64,000 nucleotides of DNA from an uncultured Oscillibacter sp. (GTDB taxonomy: Bacteria; Bacillota; Clostridia; Oscillospirales; Oscillospiraceae). The first letter of the stretch is position 1. Each line of letters opens with the position of its first letter. The stretch is from contig NZ_CAJTUX010000003.1 in assembly GCF_910579365.1 (NCBI RefSeq), positions 1-64,000 of the forward strand, written 5' to 3'. Both the position numbers and the translations under genes were made by a program. Positions 45,594 through 54,350 of this stretch are shown piece by piece. The notes under the pieces were generated by a model. The model did no database searches. It was given only the letters and a program-made list of their open reading frames with translations, and was not told where the DNA came from.

Positions 45594-46926
45594 AGCGCTT
45601 GTCCAGCGTGAAGAACTGGGTGTACTCCGGCATCCAGCGCAGCTCCACCTTGCCGGTCTCGCCGTGGCGGTTCTTGGCGATGATACATTCCGCTATATTA
45701 TGCTTTTCCGAATCCTCATTGTAATAATCATCCCGGTAGAGAAACATGACAATGTCTGCGTCCTGCTCGATGGCGCCGGACTCCCGGAGGTCCGAAAGCA
45801 TGGGCCGCTTGTCGTCCCGCTTCTCGTTGGCACGGCTGAGCTGGCTGAGGCAGATCACCGGCACGTTCAGCTCCTTGGCCATGATCTTCAGCATGCGGGA
45901 CATGTCGGACACCACCTGCTGGCGGTTCTCGCCGCCCCGTCCGCTGCCTCCGGCGGAGCTCATCAGCTGGAGGTAGTCCACCACCACCAGGGCCAGATTC
46001 TCCAGCCGGCGGCACTTGGCGTTCATGTCCGCCACGGAGAGGAGGGGGTTGTCGTCAATGCGGATGTCCAGCCGGTTCAGCACCGTGGCCGCCCCGGCGA
46101 TCTTCTCCCAGTCCGTCTCCCGGAGGAGGCCGGTGCGCAGGCGGTTGTTCTCCACCTGGGCCTCTGCGGAGAGGAGGCGGGTCACCAGCTGCTCCCGGGA
46201 CATTTCCAGGGAAAACACCGCCACGGTCTTCCCCTCCCCCTTGGCCACGTTCAGAGCCACGTTCAGAGCCAGAGAGGTCTTTCCCATACCGGGCCGGGCC
46301 GCCAGAAGGATGAGGTCGGACCGGTTCAGTCCCGTGATCTTCTGGTCGATGGCGGAGAGGCCGGTGGAGAGACCGGGGAGGTGGTTTTCATGCTCGCTCA
46401 TCTCGCTGAGGCGGTCCAGCACGTCGGGCAGGACCTGCCGGAGCGGAACCATCTCCTGGGCGCTTTGTCCCCGGCGGATCGCGTAAATCTTCTGCTCCGA
46501 GACCTCCAGAATCTCCCCGGCCTCGCCCACGCCCTCCTGCACCAGGGCGGTGATCTCCCCCGCCGCCTGGGCCACGGAGCGAAGCAGCGCCTTGTCCCGG
46601 ACAATGGCGGCGTACTCCATGACGTTGGCGCTGGTGGGGGTGATCTCCATCAGCTGGGCAAGGTAGGAGCGGGTGTTGTCGTCGGTGAGTCCGGCCTTGC
46701 GCATCTCCTCAAAGACGGTGATTCCGTCGATGGGCCGGGCGTAGGAAAACATGGTGTAAACGGTCTCGAAAATCTCCCGGTTCTGCCGGAGGTAGAAATC
46801 GTCGGGGCGGAGCTTGTCCATCACTTCCTTCACACAGTCCGGATCGATGAGCATGGAGCCCAGAACCGCCTGCTCCCCCTCCAGACTGTGGGGCATCTGC
46901 CGCAGCAGCAAGTCCTCGTTGGCCAT
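45577..46926 (-). CDS. dnaB: Replicative DNA helicase
   Basis: A 449-residue hexameric helicase of the replication fork. The N-domain (MPHSLEGEQAVLGSMLIDPD) is followed by the RecA-like core: AARPGMGKTSLALN (Walker A), FSLEMSREQL, VVVDYLQLM (Walker B), SQLSRANEKR, and the ESGAIEQDADIVMFLYRDDYY end. No intein interrupts it. The ATG at 46926 is preferred to an in-frame TTG; GAGGAGGG lies about ten bases upstream. It follows rplI by 42 bases, the usual Firmicutes order. Confidence 0.95.
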   Translation of the reverse strand: MANEDLLLRQMPHSLEGEQAVLGSMLIDPDCVKEVMDKLRPDDFYLRQNREIFETVYTMFSYARPIDGITVFEEMRKAGLTDDNTRSYLAQLMEITPTSANVMEYAAIVRDKALLRSVAQAAGEITALVQEGVGEAGEILEVSEQKIYAIRRGQSAQEMVPLRQVLPDVLDRLSEMSEHENHLPGLSTGLSAIDQKITGLNRSDLILLAARPGMGKTSLALNVALNVAKGEGKTVAVFSLEMSREQLVTRLLSAEAQVENNRLRTGLLRETDWEKIAGAATVLNRLDIRIDDNPLLSVADMNAKCRRLENLALVVVDYLQLMSSAGGSGRGGENRQQVVSDMSRMLKIMAKELNVPVICLSQLSRANEKRDDKRPMLSDLRESGAIEQDADIVMFLYRDDYYNEDSEKHNIAECIIAKNRHGETGKVELRWMPEYTQFFTLDKRYDGED

Positions 46927-46968
46927 GATGAAAACGCCCTCCTCCAAAAGTCGCCGCCTCAGGCGGGC

Positions 46969-47418
46969 TTATTTTTCCTCAAACACGGACACATAGACCG
47001 TGGCCGTCACCTCATAGCCCAGCCGGGCCTTCACCTGGTAATTGCCGAAGGCCTTGATGGGCTCCTCCAGCACCAGCTTCTGCTTGGGGATGTCGATGCC
47101 GAACTGCTTTTGAAGCCCCTCGGAAATCTCCTTGGTGGTAACGGCGCCGAAGAGCTTGCCGCCGCTGCCCGCCCGGGCGGTGAGCTTCACCATGCACTCT
47201 TTCAGTTTCCCGGCGGTCTCCTCCGCCAGGGCCTTCTGCCGGGCCTCCTCGGCCCTTTTGGCCTTTTCCTTCAGGTTCATAGTGTTGATGGCGTCCGCCG
47301 TGGCGGGAACAGCGATCTTCCTGGGCAGGAGGAAGTTCCGGGCATAGCCCTCGGAGACCTCCACCATCTGGCCCTTTTTCCCCTGGCCCTTCACGTCCTG
47401 CTGTAAAATCACTTTCAT
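46969..47418 (-). CDS. rplI: 50S ribosomal protein L9
   Basis: A 149-residue ribosomal protein of normal length. The N-domain [20 protein letters not shown] and [15 protein letters not shown], the central helix and the C-domain (LFGAVTTKEISEGLQ, VKARLGYEVTATVYV) are all intact. Its ATG overlaps the stop of the small membrane protein upstream (ATGA). A truncated copy of its first 40 codons lies about 280 bases upstream. Confidence 0.95.
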   Translation of the reverse strand: MKVILQQDVKGQGKKGQMVEVSEGYARNFLLPRKIAVPATADAINTMNLKEKAKRAEEARQKALAEETAGKLKECMVKLTARAGSGGKLFGAVTTKEISEGLQKQFGIDIPKQKLVLEEPIKAFGNYQVKARLGYEVTATVYVSVFEEK

Positions 47419-47687
47419 TGGTCATTCTCCTTATTTTCTGAATCATTTAATCGTTCTGGGTCTTCCAGGGTCCAAACTCGTTCCCCCAGATCCCGGACTC
47501 GTTTTTCTAAAGCGTCTATCCGCTCCTCCTGGGCCAGCCACACCGTTATGAGGACTGCCAGTATAAACGCGATGGCCGCAAACGCGCGGAAGGGGTGCCT
47601 TATGAAATCAAACAGCATATAGCCGCCGCAAATCAGAAATACCTCTGAAGCCACCAGGCACACTGCGTAGGTCTTTAAAAACTTCAA
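47415..47687 (-). CDS. Small membrane protein, copy 2 of a duplicated gene
   Basis: A 90-residue protein read from TTG at 47687, after AGGGGGGCC. It has two hydrophobic segments (about 8-28 and 35-53), then a charged coiled-coil tail (ERIDALEKRVRDLGERVWTL). The start MKFLKTYAVCLVASEVFLI resembles copy 1 ([20 protein letters not shown]). The stop overlaps the rplI start by four bases, as copy 1 overlaps the truncated rplI. Function unknown; it may be a small DivIC/YtxH-like membrane protein, but I have no firm match. Confidence 0.65.
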   Translation of the reverse strand: MKFLKTYAVCLVASEVFLICGGYMLFDFIRHPFRAFAAIAFILAVLITVWLAQEERIDALEKRVRDLGERVWTLEDPERLNDSENKENDQ

Positions 47688-47700
47688 TATGCCGGCCCCC

Positions 47701-47817
47701 CTACTTCTCAAAAGTGGCGGGAACAGCGATCTTCCTGGGCAGGAGAACGTTCCGGGCATAGCCCTTGGAGACCTCCATCATCTGGCCTTTTACATCCTGC
47801 TGCAAAATCACGTTCAT
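47701..47817 (-). pseudogene. Truncated duplicate of rplI (L9 N-domain), 38 codons
   Basis: Starting [20 protein letters not shown], it matches L9 residues 1-40 at 31 of 35 aligned positions, with five residues (the GKKGQ loop) deleted. It then joins a tail FEK-stop identical to the gdpP end. The DNA around the stop shares 15 bases (TTTTGAGAAGTAGGG) with the gdpP terminus, so the piece arose by tandem duplication joining rplI to gdpP. The ATG, an AGAGGA site and the ATGA overlap with the gene before it are kept, so it may still be translated. Confidence 0.85.
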
Positions 47818-48089
47818 CGCTCATTCCTCTTGTAGAAGGTATTATCGCTTTTTAATTGGTCTTCCAAATTCCCGCTCCGCGTCCCCAAGGCGCGCGACCG
47901 CTCCTTCCAAGCCGTCCAGGCCCATAGGAGGATTGCCGGCGCCAACGCGGAAAGCATCCAGGAAAGGAAGGGATTTCCCTGAAAAAGGCACAGCAGCAGC
48001 ATGCCGCCTGCGGGCCAGCCCATACACAGCACCAGAAACAGCCCCTCCAGCATCAAACACGCCCCGTAGATTTTCCAAAACCGTTTCAT
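47814..48089 (-). CDS. Small membrane protein, copy 1 of a duplicated gene
   Basis: A 91-residue protein with two hydrophobic segments (about 8-35 and 42-62) and a charged tail ([16 protein letters not shown], then a basic KRNER end). It starts 12 bases after gdpP with GGGAGGGAG upstream. Related to copy 2 by N-terminal resemblance and identical placement, but clearly diverged. Function unknown. Confidence 0.65.
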   Translation of the reverse strand: MKRFWKIYGACLMLEGLFLVLCMGWPAGGMLLLCLFQGNPFLSWMLSALAPAILLWAWTAWKERSRALGTRSGNLEDQLKSDNTFYKRNER

Positions 48090-48100
48090 AAGCTCCCTCC

Positions 48101-50095
48101 CTACTTCTCAAAATAAGCGTCGATGGCTTGCGTCAGCTTCTTCCGGACGTCCAGAATGTCCCCTTTCTCCACCCGGCCGCCGGCGGTGGCGGAGTTGCCG
48201 CCGCCTCCCAGGGCCTCCAGGATCACCTGAACATTGATCTCCCCCAGGGAACGGCCGCTCATCAGCACATCCTCTCCGCTGCGGTACACCACGAAGGAGG
48301 CTTTGACTCCCCTCAGCGTCAAAAGCTCGTCGGCGGCCTGGGCGGCGGCCACCCGGTCCACGCCGTCCTGTCCCACCACGGACAGCGCCACGTCGGGGCG
48401 GTAGAGTTCCGCCTGACGGATGATGTCATACTTGGAGACCATGCCGCTGAGGTCCCCCTGGAACAGGCGCTGCACATCCGCCGTGTCGGCCCCCGCCCGG
48501 CGCAGGAAGGCCGCCGCCTCAAAGGTCCGCCCTCCGGTGCGGAGGGTGAAGTGCTTTGTGTCCAGCACGATGCCGGCCAGCAGGGCTTCCGCCTCCTCCC
48601 GCAGGAGGTTGCTGGGCTCGATGAGGTATTGCAGCAGCTCCGTTACCAGCTCCGAGGCGGAGGAGGCGTAGGGCTCGTGAAAGCTGAACGCGGCGTTCTC
48701 AATATAGCTGGCGGCCCGGCGGTGATGGTCGATCACCGCCACCCGGCTGCTGGACTCCAGAATCTGGGAACTCTCCACCAAGTCCGGGCGGTTGGTGTCC
48801 ACCACCACCAGCAGCGTGCCGGAACGCATCTTGACGAAAGCCTCCGCCGGATTCACGAAGACGTCCTCGTACTCCGGCAGGTCCCGCAGCATGGCCAGCA
48901 CGGACTGGGCAGCGTTCTTCTCCAGGTCAATGACAATCTGGGCTCTCCGCCCCAGCTTCCGGGCGGCGCAGCACACGCCCACGGCGGCGCCCACGGCGTC
49001 CATGTCGGCGAAGCTGTGGCCCATGATATAGATGTCCGCCGAATCCGCCAGCAGCTCCCGCAGGGCATTGGCCATGACCCGGGACTTGACCTTGGTCCGC
49101 TTTTCCGTGGTTTTGGCCCGGCCGCCGTAAAAGGCGAAGTCCGTTTTCCCCCGGACCACCGCCTGATCGCCTCCCCGGCTCAGGGCCATCTCCAAAGAGA
49201 GGGAGGCGTTCTTGTACAGCGCCGGGATACCATCCGCCTCCCGGCCCAGGCCGATGGAGAGGGTGGGGTGGCTCCCCTCCCCCACCTTGATGTCCCGGAT
49301 GGCGTCCAGCACGGAGAACTTCTCCTCCACAAAGTGGTCGTAATACTGCTCCTCAAACAGGAAGAGATAGTGGTCCCGCTCGGTCTTGATCAAAAGGCCG
49401 CTGCCCACCGCCGCCCAGCTGTTGAGCTTCTCGTCAATCTGGGCCAGCACGGCGCTGCGCTGGTTGTCGGCGCAGGCGTTCATCAGGTCGTCGTAGTTGT
49501 CCACCATCAAAATGCCGATCACCAGACGGGACGCGTCGTAATCCCGGCGAAGGCGGTCCACCTCGGTGGTGTCCACCCAGTAGGTGGTGGCCACCAGATT
49601 CTGTTCACCGCTCCGGCCCTTGGCCCGGGCCAGACTGCCGTACACCCGGAACTGGCGGTTGTTCATACGTACCCGGTCCAGGCACTCCCGCCGTCCCTCC
49701 AGCAGCCACTGGACAGGGAACTCCGGCGCGGCGTCCTCCACCTTCATCTCAAAAAGGTGTTCCCGGACTCCGGCCAGCTGGAGAAAGTTCTCGTTGCTCC
49801 AGATGACCTCCCCGGTGTCGGGGCGGAAGACCATAATGGGCAGGGGGGAGTTGATGAGGGTGGACTTGCTGGCGGTGTCCACATTACCCGTGACGTTGTC
49901 AATATACTGCAGGACGCTCTGGCGGCGCTTTTTGTTGCTCCGCACAAAATAGGCGTACAGCGCCACGGTGGCCATGCCCTCCGCCAGGGCCAGCAGGGGA
50001 CTGACGGTGACGGCGGCCAGGGTGAAGGCCAGAAGGCAGAGGAAATACAATTGCAGATTCGGCTCCAGCAGGCGGGAGAGTTTCTTATTGTTCAT
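48101..50095 (-). CDS. gdpP: Cyclic-di-AMP phosphodiesterase GdpP
   Basis: A 664-residue membrane protein that degrades cyclic di-AMP. Two membrane helices (about 15-50), a PAS-like domain (about 75-170: MVFRPDTGEVIWSNENFL), a degenerate GGDEF domain (about 175-300), then the DHH/DHHA1 phosphodiesterase (about 335-655) with GHSFADMDAVGAA, VVDTNRPDLVE, IDHHRRAASY and LGGGGNSATAGG. Start 50095 follows AAGGAGCG. It heads gdpP, two small genes, rplI and dnaB. Its promoter is excellent (see 50144-50172). Confidence 0.94.
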   Translation of the reverse strand: MNNKKLSRLLEPNLQLYFLCLLAFTLAAVTVSPLLALAEGMATVALYAYFVRSNKKRRQSVLQYIDNVTGNVDTASKSTLINSPLPIMVFRPDTGEVIWSNENFLQLAGVREHLFEMKVEDAAPEFPVQWLLEGRRECLDRVRMNNRQFRVYGSLARAKGRSGEQNLVATTYWVDTTEVDRLRRDYDASRLVIGILMVDNYDDLMNACADNQRSAVLAQIDEKLNSWAAVGSGLLIKTERDHYLFLFEEQYYDHFVEEKFSVLDAIRDIKVGEGSHPTLSIGLGREADGIPALYKNASLSLEMALSRGGDQAVVRGKTDFAFYGGRAKTTEKRTKVKSRVMANALRELLADSADIYIMGHSFADMDAVGAAVGVCCAARKLGRRAQIVIDLEKNAAQSVLAMLRDLPEYEDVFVNPAEAFVKMRSGTLLVVVDTNRPDLVESSQILESSSRVAVIDHHRRAASYIENAAFSFHEPYASSASELVTELLQYLIEPSNLLREEAEALLAGIVLDTKHFTLRTGGRTFEAAAFLRRAGADTADVQRLFQGDLSGMVSKYDIIRQAELYRPDVALSVVGQDGVDRVAAAQAADELLTLRGVKASFVVYRSGEDVLMSGRSLGEINVQVILEALGGGGNSATAGGRVEKGDILDVRKKLTQAIDAYFEK

Positions 50096-50143
50096 AGCGG
50101 CGCTCCTTGATTGGAAGAAGTAAGCATACCGATGGATTATATT

Positions 50144-50172
50144 AGTATAGCAGTTCCGGGCGGAAAACACAA
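50144..50172 (-). promoter_or_regulatory. gdpP: gdpP operon promoter
   Basis: Read on the minus strand: TTGTGT (50172-50167), 17-base spacer, TATACT (50149-50144). Confidence 0.7.
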
Positions 50173-50211
50173 GTGTTGGTTGAAAGATGGCCAGGGCAAC
50201 CGCATTTGAAA

Positions 50212-50684
50212 TTAGCGGAAAAGGATATCAGGAAGACGCTGCGGGTTCAAGGCAGCGGCAAAACGCTTTTTCTGGATACTGAGCCTGCGGCCCAAGTCAG
50301 TATTTTTGCAGAGAGCCAGAGCAGTTTTACGCAGAACATTCAGGTTGAATAGAGCGAAATATCCTCCAGCAGGGCCGGATGATTTCCCTTCTGGCCAATC
50401 ACATAATCCGCCTGACTCTCCCTGATTTTCCTGACAATTTCTTTCCGGCAGCTCATTGCGTCCGCCGTTATGATGCTGTTCTCTATATTCAAAGAATCCA
50501 AACGTTCCGGCGCTGCCGTGATCTCGTTGGACGTTTCATCCGTCACGATCTCACCCGGTACCAGCTGGTTTACCGCCGCAAACGCACTGACTACATGATA
50601 CGCTTTCTGGGTATTCCTTTTACTGCCGTGAATGGTCTTGCCGTCCACGGCGATTACAGAACCTTCTTTTCGGCGGCATCCCAT
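50212..50684 (-). pseudogene. ISAs1-family transposase remnant
   Basis: A broken DDE transposase. The part 50340-50684 encodes VIAVDGKTIHGSKRNTQKAY, HVVSAFAAVNQLV, SNEITAAPERLDSL, and ITADAMSCRKEIVRKI with the catalytic-domain pattern of ISAs1. It then runs out of frame: the C-terminal piece FNLNVLRKTALALC...QKKRF continues in another frame to TAA at 50212, and about 100 residues between are missing. The N-terminal third is also gone. No inverted repeats could be placed. Confidence 0.75.
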
Positions 50685-50694
50685 AGGGCAACGG

Positions 50695-50725
50695 AAAAAG
50701 GCGGCACAGCCATAGCCGCGCCGCC
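50695..50725 (-). terminator. Terminator of the radical SAM/aminotransferase operon
   Basis: Read on the minus strand, a 12-bp stem (50725-50714 with 50711-50700, including G-U pairs) is followed by TTTTT (50699-50695). A further GC-rich hairpin lies at about 50752-50795. It ends immediately beside the transposase remnant. Confidence 0.65.
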
Positions 50726-50807
50726 CGCAGGAACCAAAATGGCACTTGTGTACCCCCTTGGGGGAGCTCCTCCTCGCGGAGCGCCCCCGGCGGGGAGTCC
50801 TTTCTTC

Positions 50808-51677
50808 CTACAAACCTCTCCAGGCCTCGGGACGAAGACGGGTCAGGTCCCGTTCGGCCCGCTGGATCTCCGCCAGCATGGCGGCCCGGTCCTGGTTCAG
50901 CGTCCCCCGCAGAACCAGATAGTTGCTGGCGTGATTCATGCGGAACACGCTGCCGGGGCTGTCCAGGTTCTCCACCAGCAGCCGGGTCTCCTCCAGCACC
51001 TGGGGCTGGGTCAAAAGCTGGAACTTCCCCCCATGGACCCAGTCGTAAAGAGGCGTCTCCGGTTCCACCATCAGCGTCAGCATCCCGATGTACTCAGGAT
51101 TCATGGCGTTGAAGGCCCTGGCGGTGTCCAGGGCGTGGCGCTCCAGCAGCTCCGGCCCGCCCAGACCGGTGATGGCCGTGACGGAGAGGGCGATGCCGCA
51201 TTTGCGGACCTTCTGCCCCATTTCGATGATTTCCGCCGCCGGGTGGCCCTTGCGCATGAGGGTCAGCACCTCGTCGCTGCCGGACTCCAGGCCCATGTAA
51301 ACCATGGTCAGGCCCTTGGCCCGGAGGGTCCGCAGCTCCTCCTCCGTCCGAATCCGGATGGACGCCGGGGAGGCGTAGCTGGTCACCTGGCTGCACTCCG
51401 GGAAGAGCTCCCGCACCGTATCCAGGATGGTATAAAGCTCCGCCGCTTTCCTCACCAGGGCGTCCCCGTCGGCCAGGAAGACTTTTTCCACATGGTGGTA
51501 AACCTCCCGGGCTATCCGGAAGTCCTCCAGCACCTCTTCCATGGGCCGGACGGCGAAGCGCTTCTCCTTATACATGCTGCAAAAGGCGCAGGTGTTGTGG
51601 CTGCATCCGTAAGTCACCTGCACAATAAGGCTCCGCGCCTCGGAGGGCGGGCGGTATACGCTGCCGTAGTATCTCAT
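50808..51677 (-). CDS. Radical SAM protein with a CX4CX2C cluster motif
   Basis: A 289-residue radical SAM enzyme of an Elp3/HemN-like subgroup. The cluster cysteines are in CSHNTCAFCSMYKEKRF, with four rather than three residues between the first two, as seen in this family. Further features are FLADGDAL, an SYASPASI strand, and VYMGLESGSDEVL. There is no B12 domain. The reaction is unknown. The ATG overlaps the stop of the aminotransferase gene by four bases, so the two are co-translated. Confidence 0.8.
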   Translation of the reverse strand: MRYYGSVYRPPSEARSLIVQVTYGCSHNTCAFCSMYKEKRFAVRPMEEVLEDFRIAREVYHHVEKVFLADGDALVRKAAELYTILDTVRELFPECSQVTSYASPASIRIRTEEELRTLRAKGLTMVYMGLESGSDEVLTLMRKGHPAAEIIEMGQKVRKCGIALSVTAITGLGGPELLERHALDTARAFNAMNPEYIGMLTLMVEPETPLYDWVHGGKFQLLTQPQVLEETRLLVENLDSPGSVFRMNHASNYLVLRGTLNQDRAAMLAEIQRAERDLTRLRPEAWRGL

Positions 51678-52948
51678 ACGCCCAGTTTCTCCAAAGCGGC
51701 CATCCGCAGGCAGACGCAGAACACGGTCATGGCCTGCTCCAGCTCCTCCACCGGAGGCAGAGAGGGGGCGATGCGGATGTTGCTGTCCTGGGGGTCCTTT
51801 CCATAGGGGAAAGTGGCCCCGGCGCTGGTCATGGTGACCCCCGCCTCCTTACACAGAGCCAGGGTCCGCTTCGCCGTGCCGGGCATGGCGTTGAAGGAGA
51901 CGAAATACCCGCCCTTGGGCCGCCGCCAGGAGGCGATGTCCAGAGGCGCGATCTCCCGGTCCAGGACGTCCACCACGCAGCGGAACTTGGGACCCATGAC
52001 GGCAGCGTGCTTTTTCATCAGCTCCAGGGTGTGGGCCTTGTCCCGGAGATAGAGGACGTGGCGCTGCTGGTTCACCTTGTCATAGCTGATGACCTGGGGG
52101 GTGAGGAGCTTTTCCATGTGGGCCATGTTGGCCTCGGAACAGGCGAAGCAGGCCACGCCCGCGCCGGGGAGGGTGATTTTGGAGGTGGAGGCAAACTCAA
52201 AGACCATGTCGGGATGTCCCGCCCCGGCGCAGATGGACAGGATGTCCGGGAAGGGCACGTAGTCCCCCTCGAACTCGTGGACGCAGTAGGCGTTGTCCCA
52301 CATGATGAGGAAGTCCGGCGCGGCGGGGGTCAGGGCCGCCAGGCGGCGGATGGTCTCTTCCGAGTAGATGACGCCCTCCGGGTTGGAGTATTTGGGTACG
52401 CACCAGATACCCTTGACGGCGGGGTCCTTAACGGCCTCCTCCACGGCGTCCATATCGGGGCCGCTGTCCGTCATGGGGATGGTAAGAAGCTGGAAGCCAA
52501 AGGTCTCCGTGACCTTGAAATGCCGGTCATAGCCGGGAGCGGGACAGAGCCACTTGACCGTTTCCTCCCTGCACCAGGGCCGGGGACTGTGGAGCAGGCC
52601 ATGGGTATAGGCCTTGGCGATGGTATCGTACATCAGCTGGAGGCTGGAGTTGCCGCCTGCAAAGACCTGCTCCGGCCGGCAGCCCAGAATGTCCGCGAAG
52701 AGCGCCCTGGCGGCGGGGAGACCGGCCAGCTCGCCGTAATTCCGGACGTCGAGGCCGCCGGAGACAAAGTCCTCCGGCTTCTGCATCACGCCGAAGATGT
52801 CGCTGACCAGGTCCAGCTGCTGTCTCCCGGGCTTGCCCCGGGCCATGTTCAGGCTGAGGCCCTTGGCCTTCAGGGCGTCAAATTCGGCCTGAAGGCGGGC
52901 GTATTCCCCGGCGCGCTCCGCAGGGGTGAGCTGAGCGTAAGGCTTCAT
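51674..52948 (-). CDS. Class I PLP-dependent aminotransferase (aspartate aminotransferase-like)
   Basis: A 424-residue aminotransferase of the AspAT subgroup that includes large clostridial members. The PLP lysine is in FASTSKITLPGAG; MARGKPGRQQLDLV and the GGLDVRNYGELAGLP substrate loop, WDNAYCVHEF and a C-terminal NIRIAPSLPP arginine complete the site. It probably transfers amino groups between dicarboxylic or branched substrates in the cytosol. The second ATG (52948) is preferred because AGAAAGGATGG is then at proper distance. It heads the radical SAM operon. Confidence 0.88.
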   Translation of the reverse strand: MKPYAQLTPAERAGEYARLQAEFDALKAKGLSLNMARGKPGRQQLDLVSDIFGVMQKPEDFVSGGLDVRNYGELAGLPAARALFADILGCRPEQVFAGGNSSLQLMYDTIAKAYTHGLLHSPRPWCREETVKWLCPAPGYDRHFKVTETFGFQLLTIPMTDSGPDMDAVEEAVKDPAVKGIWCVPKYSNPEGVIYSEETIRRLAALTPAAPDFLIMWDNAYCVHEFEGDYVPFPDILSICAGAGHPDMVFEFASTSKITLPGAGVACFACSEANMAHMEKLLTPQVISYDKVNQQRHVLYLRDKAHTLELMKKHAAVMGPKFRCVVDVLDREIAPLDIASWRRPKGGYFVSFNAMPGTAKRTLALCKEAGVTMTSAGATFPYGKDPQDSNIRIAPSLPPVEELEQAMTVFCVCLRMAALEKLGV

Positions 52949-53085
52949 AAAATCCATCCTTTCTGTTGAACCCTTTGATAGATTCTAGTATAGCGAAATC
53001 GCAAAGGGGTTTCAAGCCCTATTTCCCTGCGGCGCGCCATGGGGAAAAACCACAGGAATTTTGTCGATAAGCCGCTACGTTCCGG

Positions 53086-53093
53086 CATATACT
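53086..53093 (+). promoter_or_regulatory. Possible sigma-E -10 element upstream of spoIID
   Basis: CATATACT is close to the sporulation sigma-E -10 consensus CATACAnT and lies about 136 bases before the gene. The -35 (TCGATAAG at 53064-53071) is a weak match. In sporulating Firmicutes spoIID is transcribed by sigma-E. Confidence 0.3.
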
Positions 53094-53228
53094 ATGGCGG
53101 ATACTACCCACAGTTGAGGTCCTGCCGGATAAACGGAAACATTCTCCGGCGCGGGCCGGGCATGTTTGGCGCCGCCGCCGCATAGGGTGGAAGATGAGTT
53201 CCCCGCCTGCCACAAAGGAGGAAACCCC

Positions 53229-54257
53229 ATGAGACGAAGAAGAAGCCCGATGAATCCGATCATCGCCGTGTCGGCATTGCTGCTGGCGGCGCTGTTTTTG
53301 CTGCCGCTTGTGGTGGTGGTCCCCTTCCGCTCCACCCTTTTCGGACGGGAGGAGCCGGTGGATGAGACGGAACCGGAGCCGCCGCCCCCCTTTGCCAGCG
53401 GAAAGCTGGACGCCGCCCGGCCCCTCCGGGTGCTGGACAGGGGGGAGATTCTGGAGATGGACCTGGGGACCTATCTGGTGGGGGTGGTTCGGGCGGAGAT
53501 GCCCGCCTCCTTTGAACTAGAGGCCCTGAAGGCCCAGGCAGCGGCGGCCAGGACCTATACGCTGTACAAGCTCCAGTCCGGGGGGAACCACGGGGAGGAC
53601 GCGGACATCTGCACCGACCATACCTGCTGTCAGGCCTACATCAGCGAGGAGCGGGCCAGGGCCAACTGGGGAGAGATGGCCGACGCGTACGAGGACAAGG
53701 TGGAGGCGGCGGTGAAGGAGACCGACGGCGAGACGGTGCTCTACGGCGGCGTACCCATTCTGGCGGTGTTTCACTCCTCCTCGGCGGGACTGACCCGGGC
53801 GGCGGGAGAGGTCTGGCTCAACGACCTGCCCTATCTCCAGGCGGTCTCCTCCCCGGAAGCGGGGGACCGGATTCCCAATTATTACAGCCGCATGGAATTC
53901 ACGGAGGCGGAGCTGAAAGAGAAGCTGCTGGCCGCCTTCCCGGCGGCGGACCTCTCCGGCGGCATGGCAGGCTGGCTCAGCGCCGCCGTCACCGACGGGG
54001 CGGGCAGCGTGGCCACGGTCTGCGTAGGCGGCGTGACGGTCAAGGGCGTCCAGGTCCGCTCGGCCCTGGGACTTCGCTCCGCCTGCTTTACCTGGGAGGC
54101 GCAGGAGGGAAAGATGGCCTTCTTTGTCACCGGCTACGGCCACGGCGTGGGCCTGAGCCAGTACGGAGCCAATCAAATGGCACTGGAGGGCGCAGACTGG
54201 CGGGAAATTCTGACCCATTATTACACCGGCGTGACGGTGGAGCCCTATCCGGGCTGA
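53229..54257 (+). CDS. spoIID: Stage II sporulation protein D (SpoIID)
   Basis: A 342-residue membrane-anchored lytic transglycosylase needed for engulfment of the forespore. One membrane helix (about 9-33) is followed by the SpoIID domain: LGTYLVGVVRAEMPASFELE with the catalytic Glu, ALKAQAAAARTYTL, a zinc-type CTDHTCCQAY motif, VFHSSSAGLTR and GYGHGVGLSQYGA. The start at 53229 has AAAGGAGGAAA. It is strong evidence that the organism forms spores. The NodB-like gene follows in the same direction. Confidence 0.94.
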   Translation: MRRRRSPMNPIIAVSALLLAALFLLPLVVVVPFRSTLFGREEPVDETEPEPPPPFASGKLDAARPLRVLDRGEILEMDLGTYLVGVVRAEMPASFELEALKAQAAAARTYTLYKLQSGGNHGEDADICTDHTCCQAYISEERARANWGEMADAYEDKVEAAVKETDGETVLYGGVPILAVFHSSSAGLTRAAGEVWLNDLPYLQAVSSPEAGDRIPNYYSRMEFTEAELKEKLLAAFPAADLSGGMAGWLSAAVTDGAGSVATVCVGGVTVKGVQVRSALGLRSACFTWEAQEGKMAFFVTGYGHGVGLSQYGANQMALEGADWREILTHYYTGVTVEPYPG

Positions 54258-54350
54258 AGCCGCGGCACCGAATCCGCCCTTTACAAACCCCGGCAGAGTG
54301 TGATAAAATCAGTTTATTTTCTACCGAATTCTACAAAGGAGGGACGGCCT

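Noticed and set aside
48128..50110. Very long open frame opposite gdpP (about 660 codons), and similar long frames opposite hppA, dnaB-ftsH and mnmG
   Set aside because: High GC opens antisense frames. They lack ribosome sites and known motifs, and the opposite strand has clear conserved enzymes.
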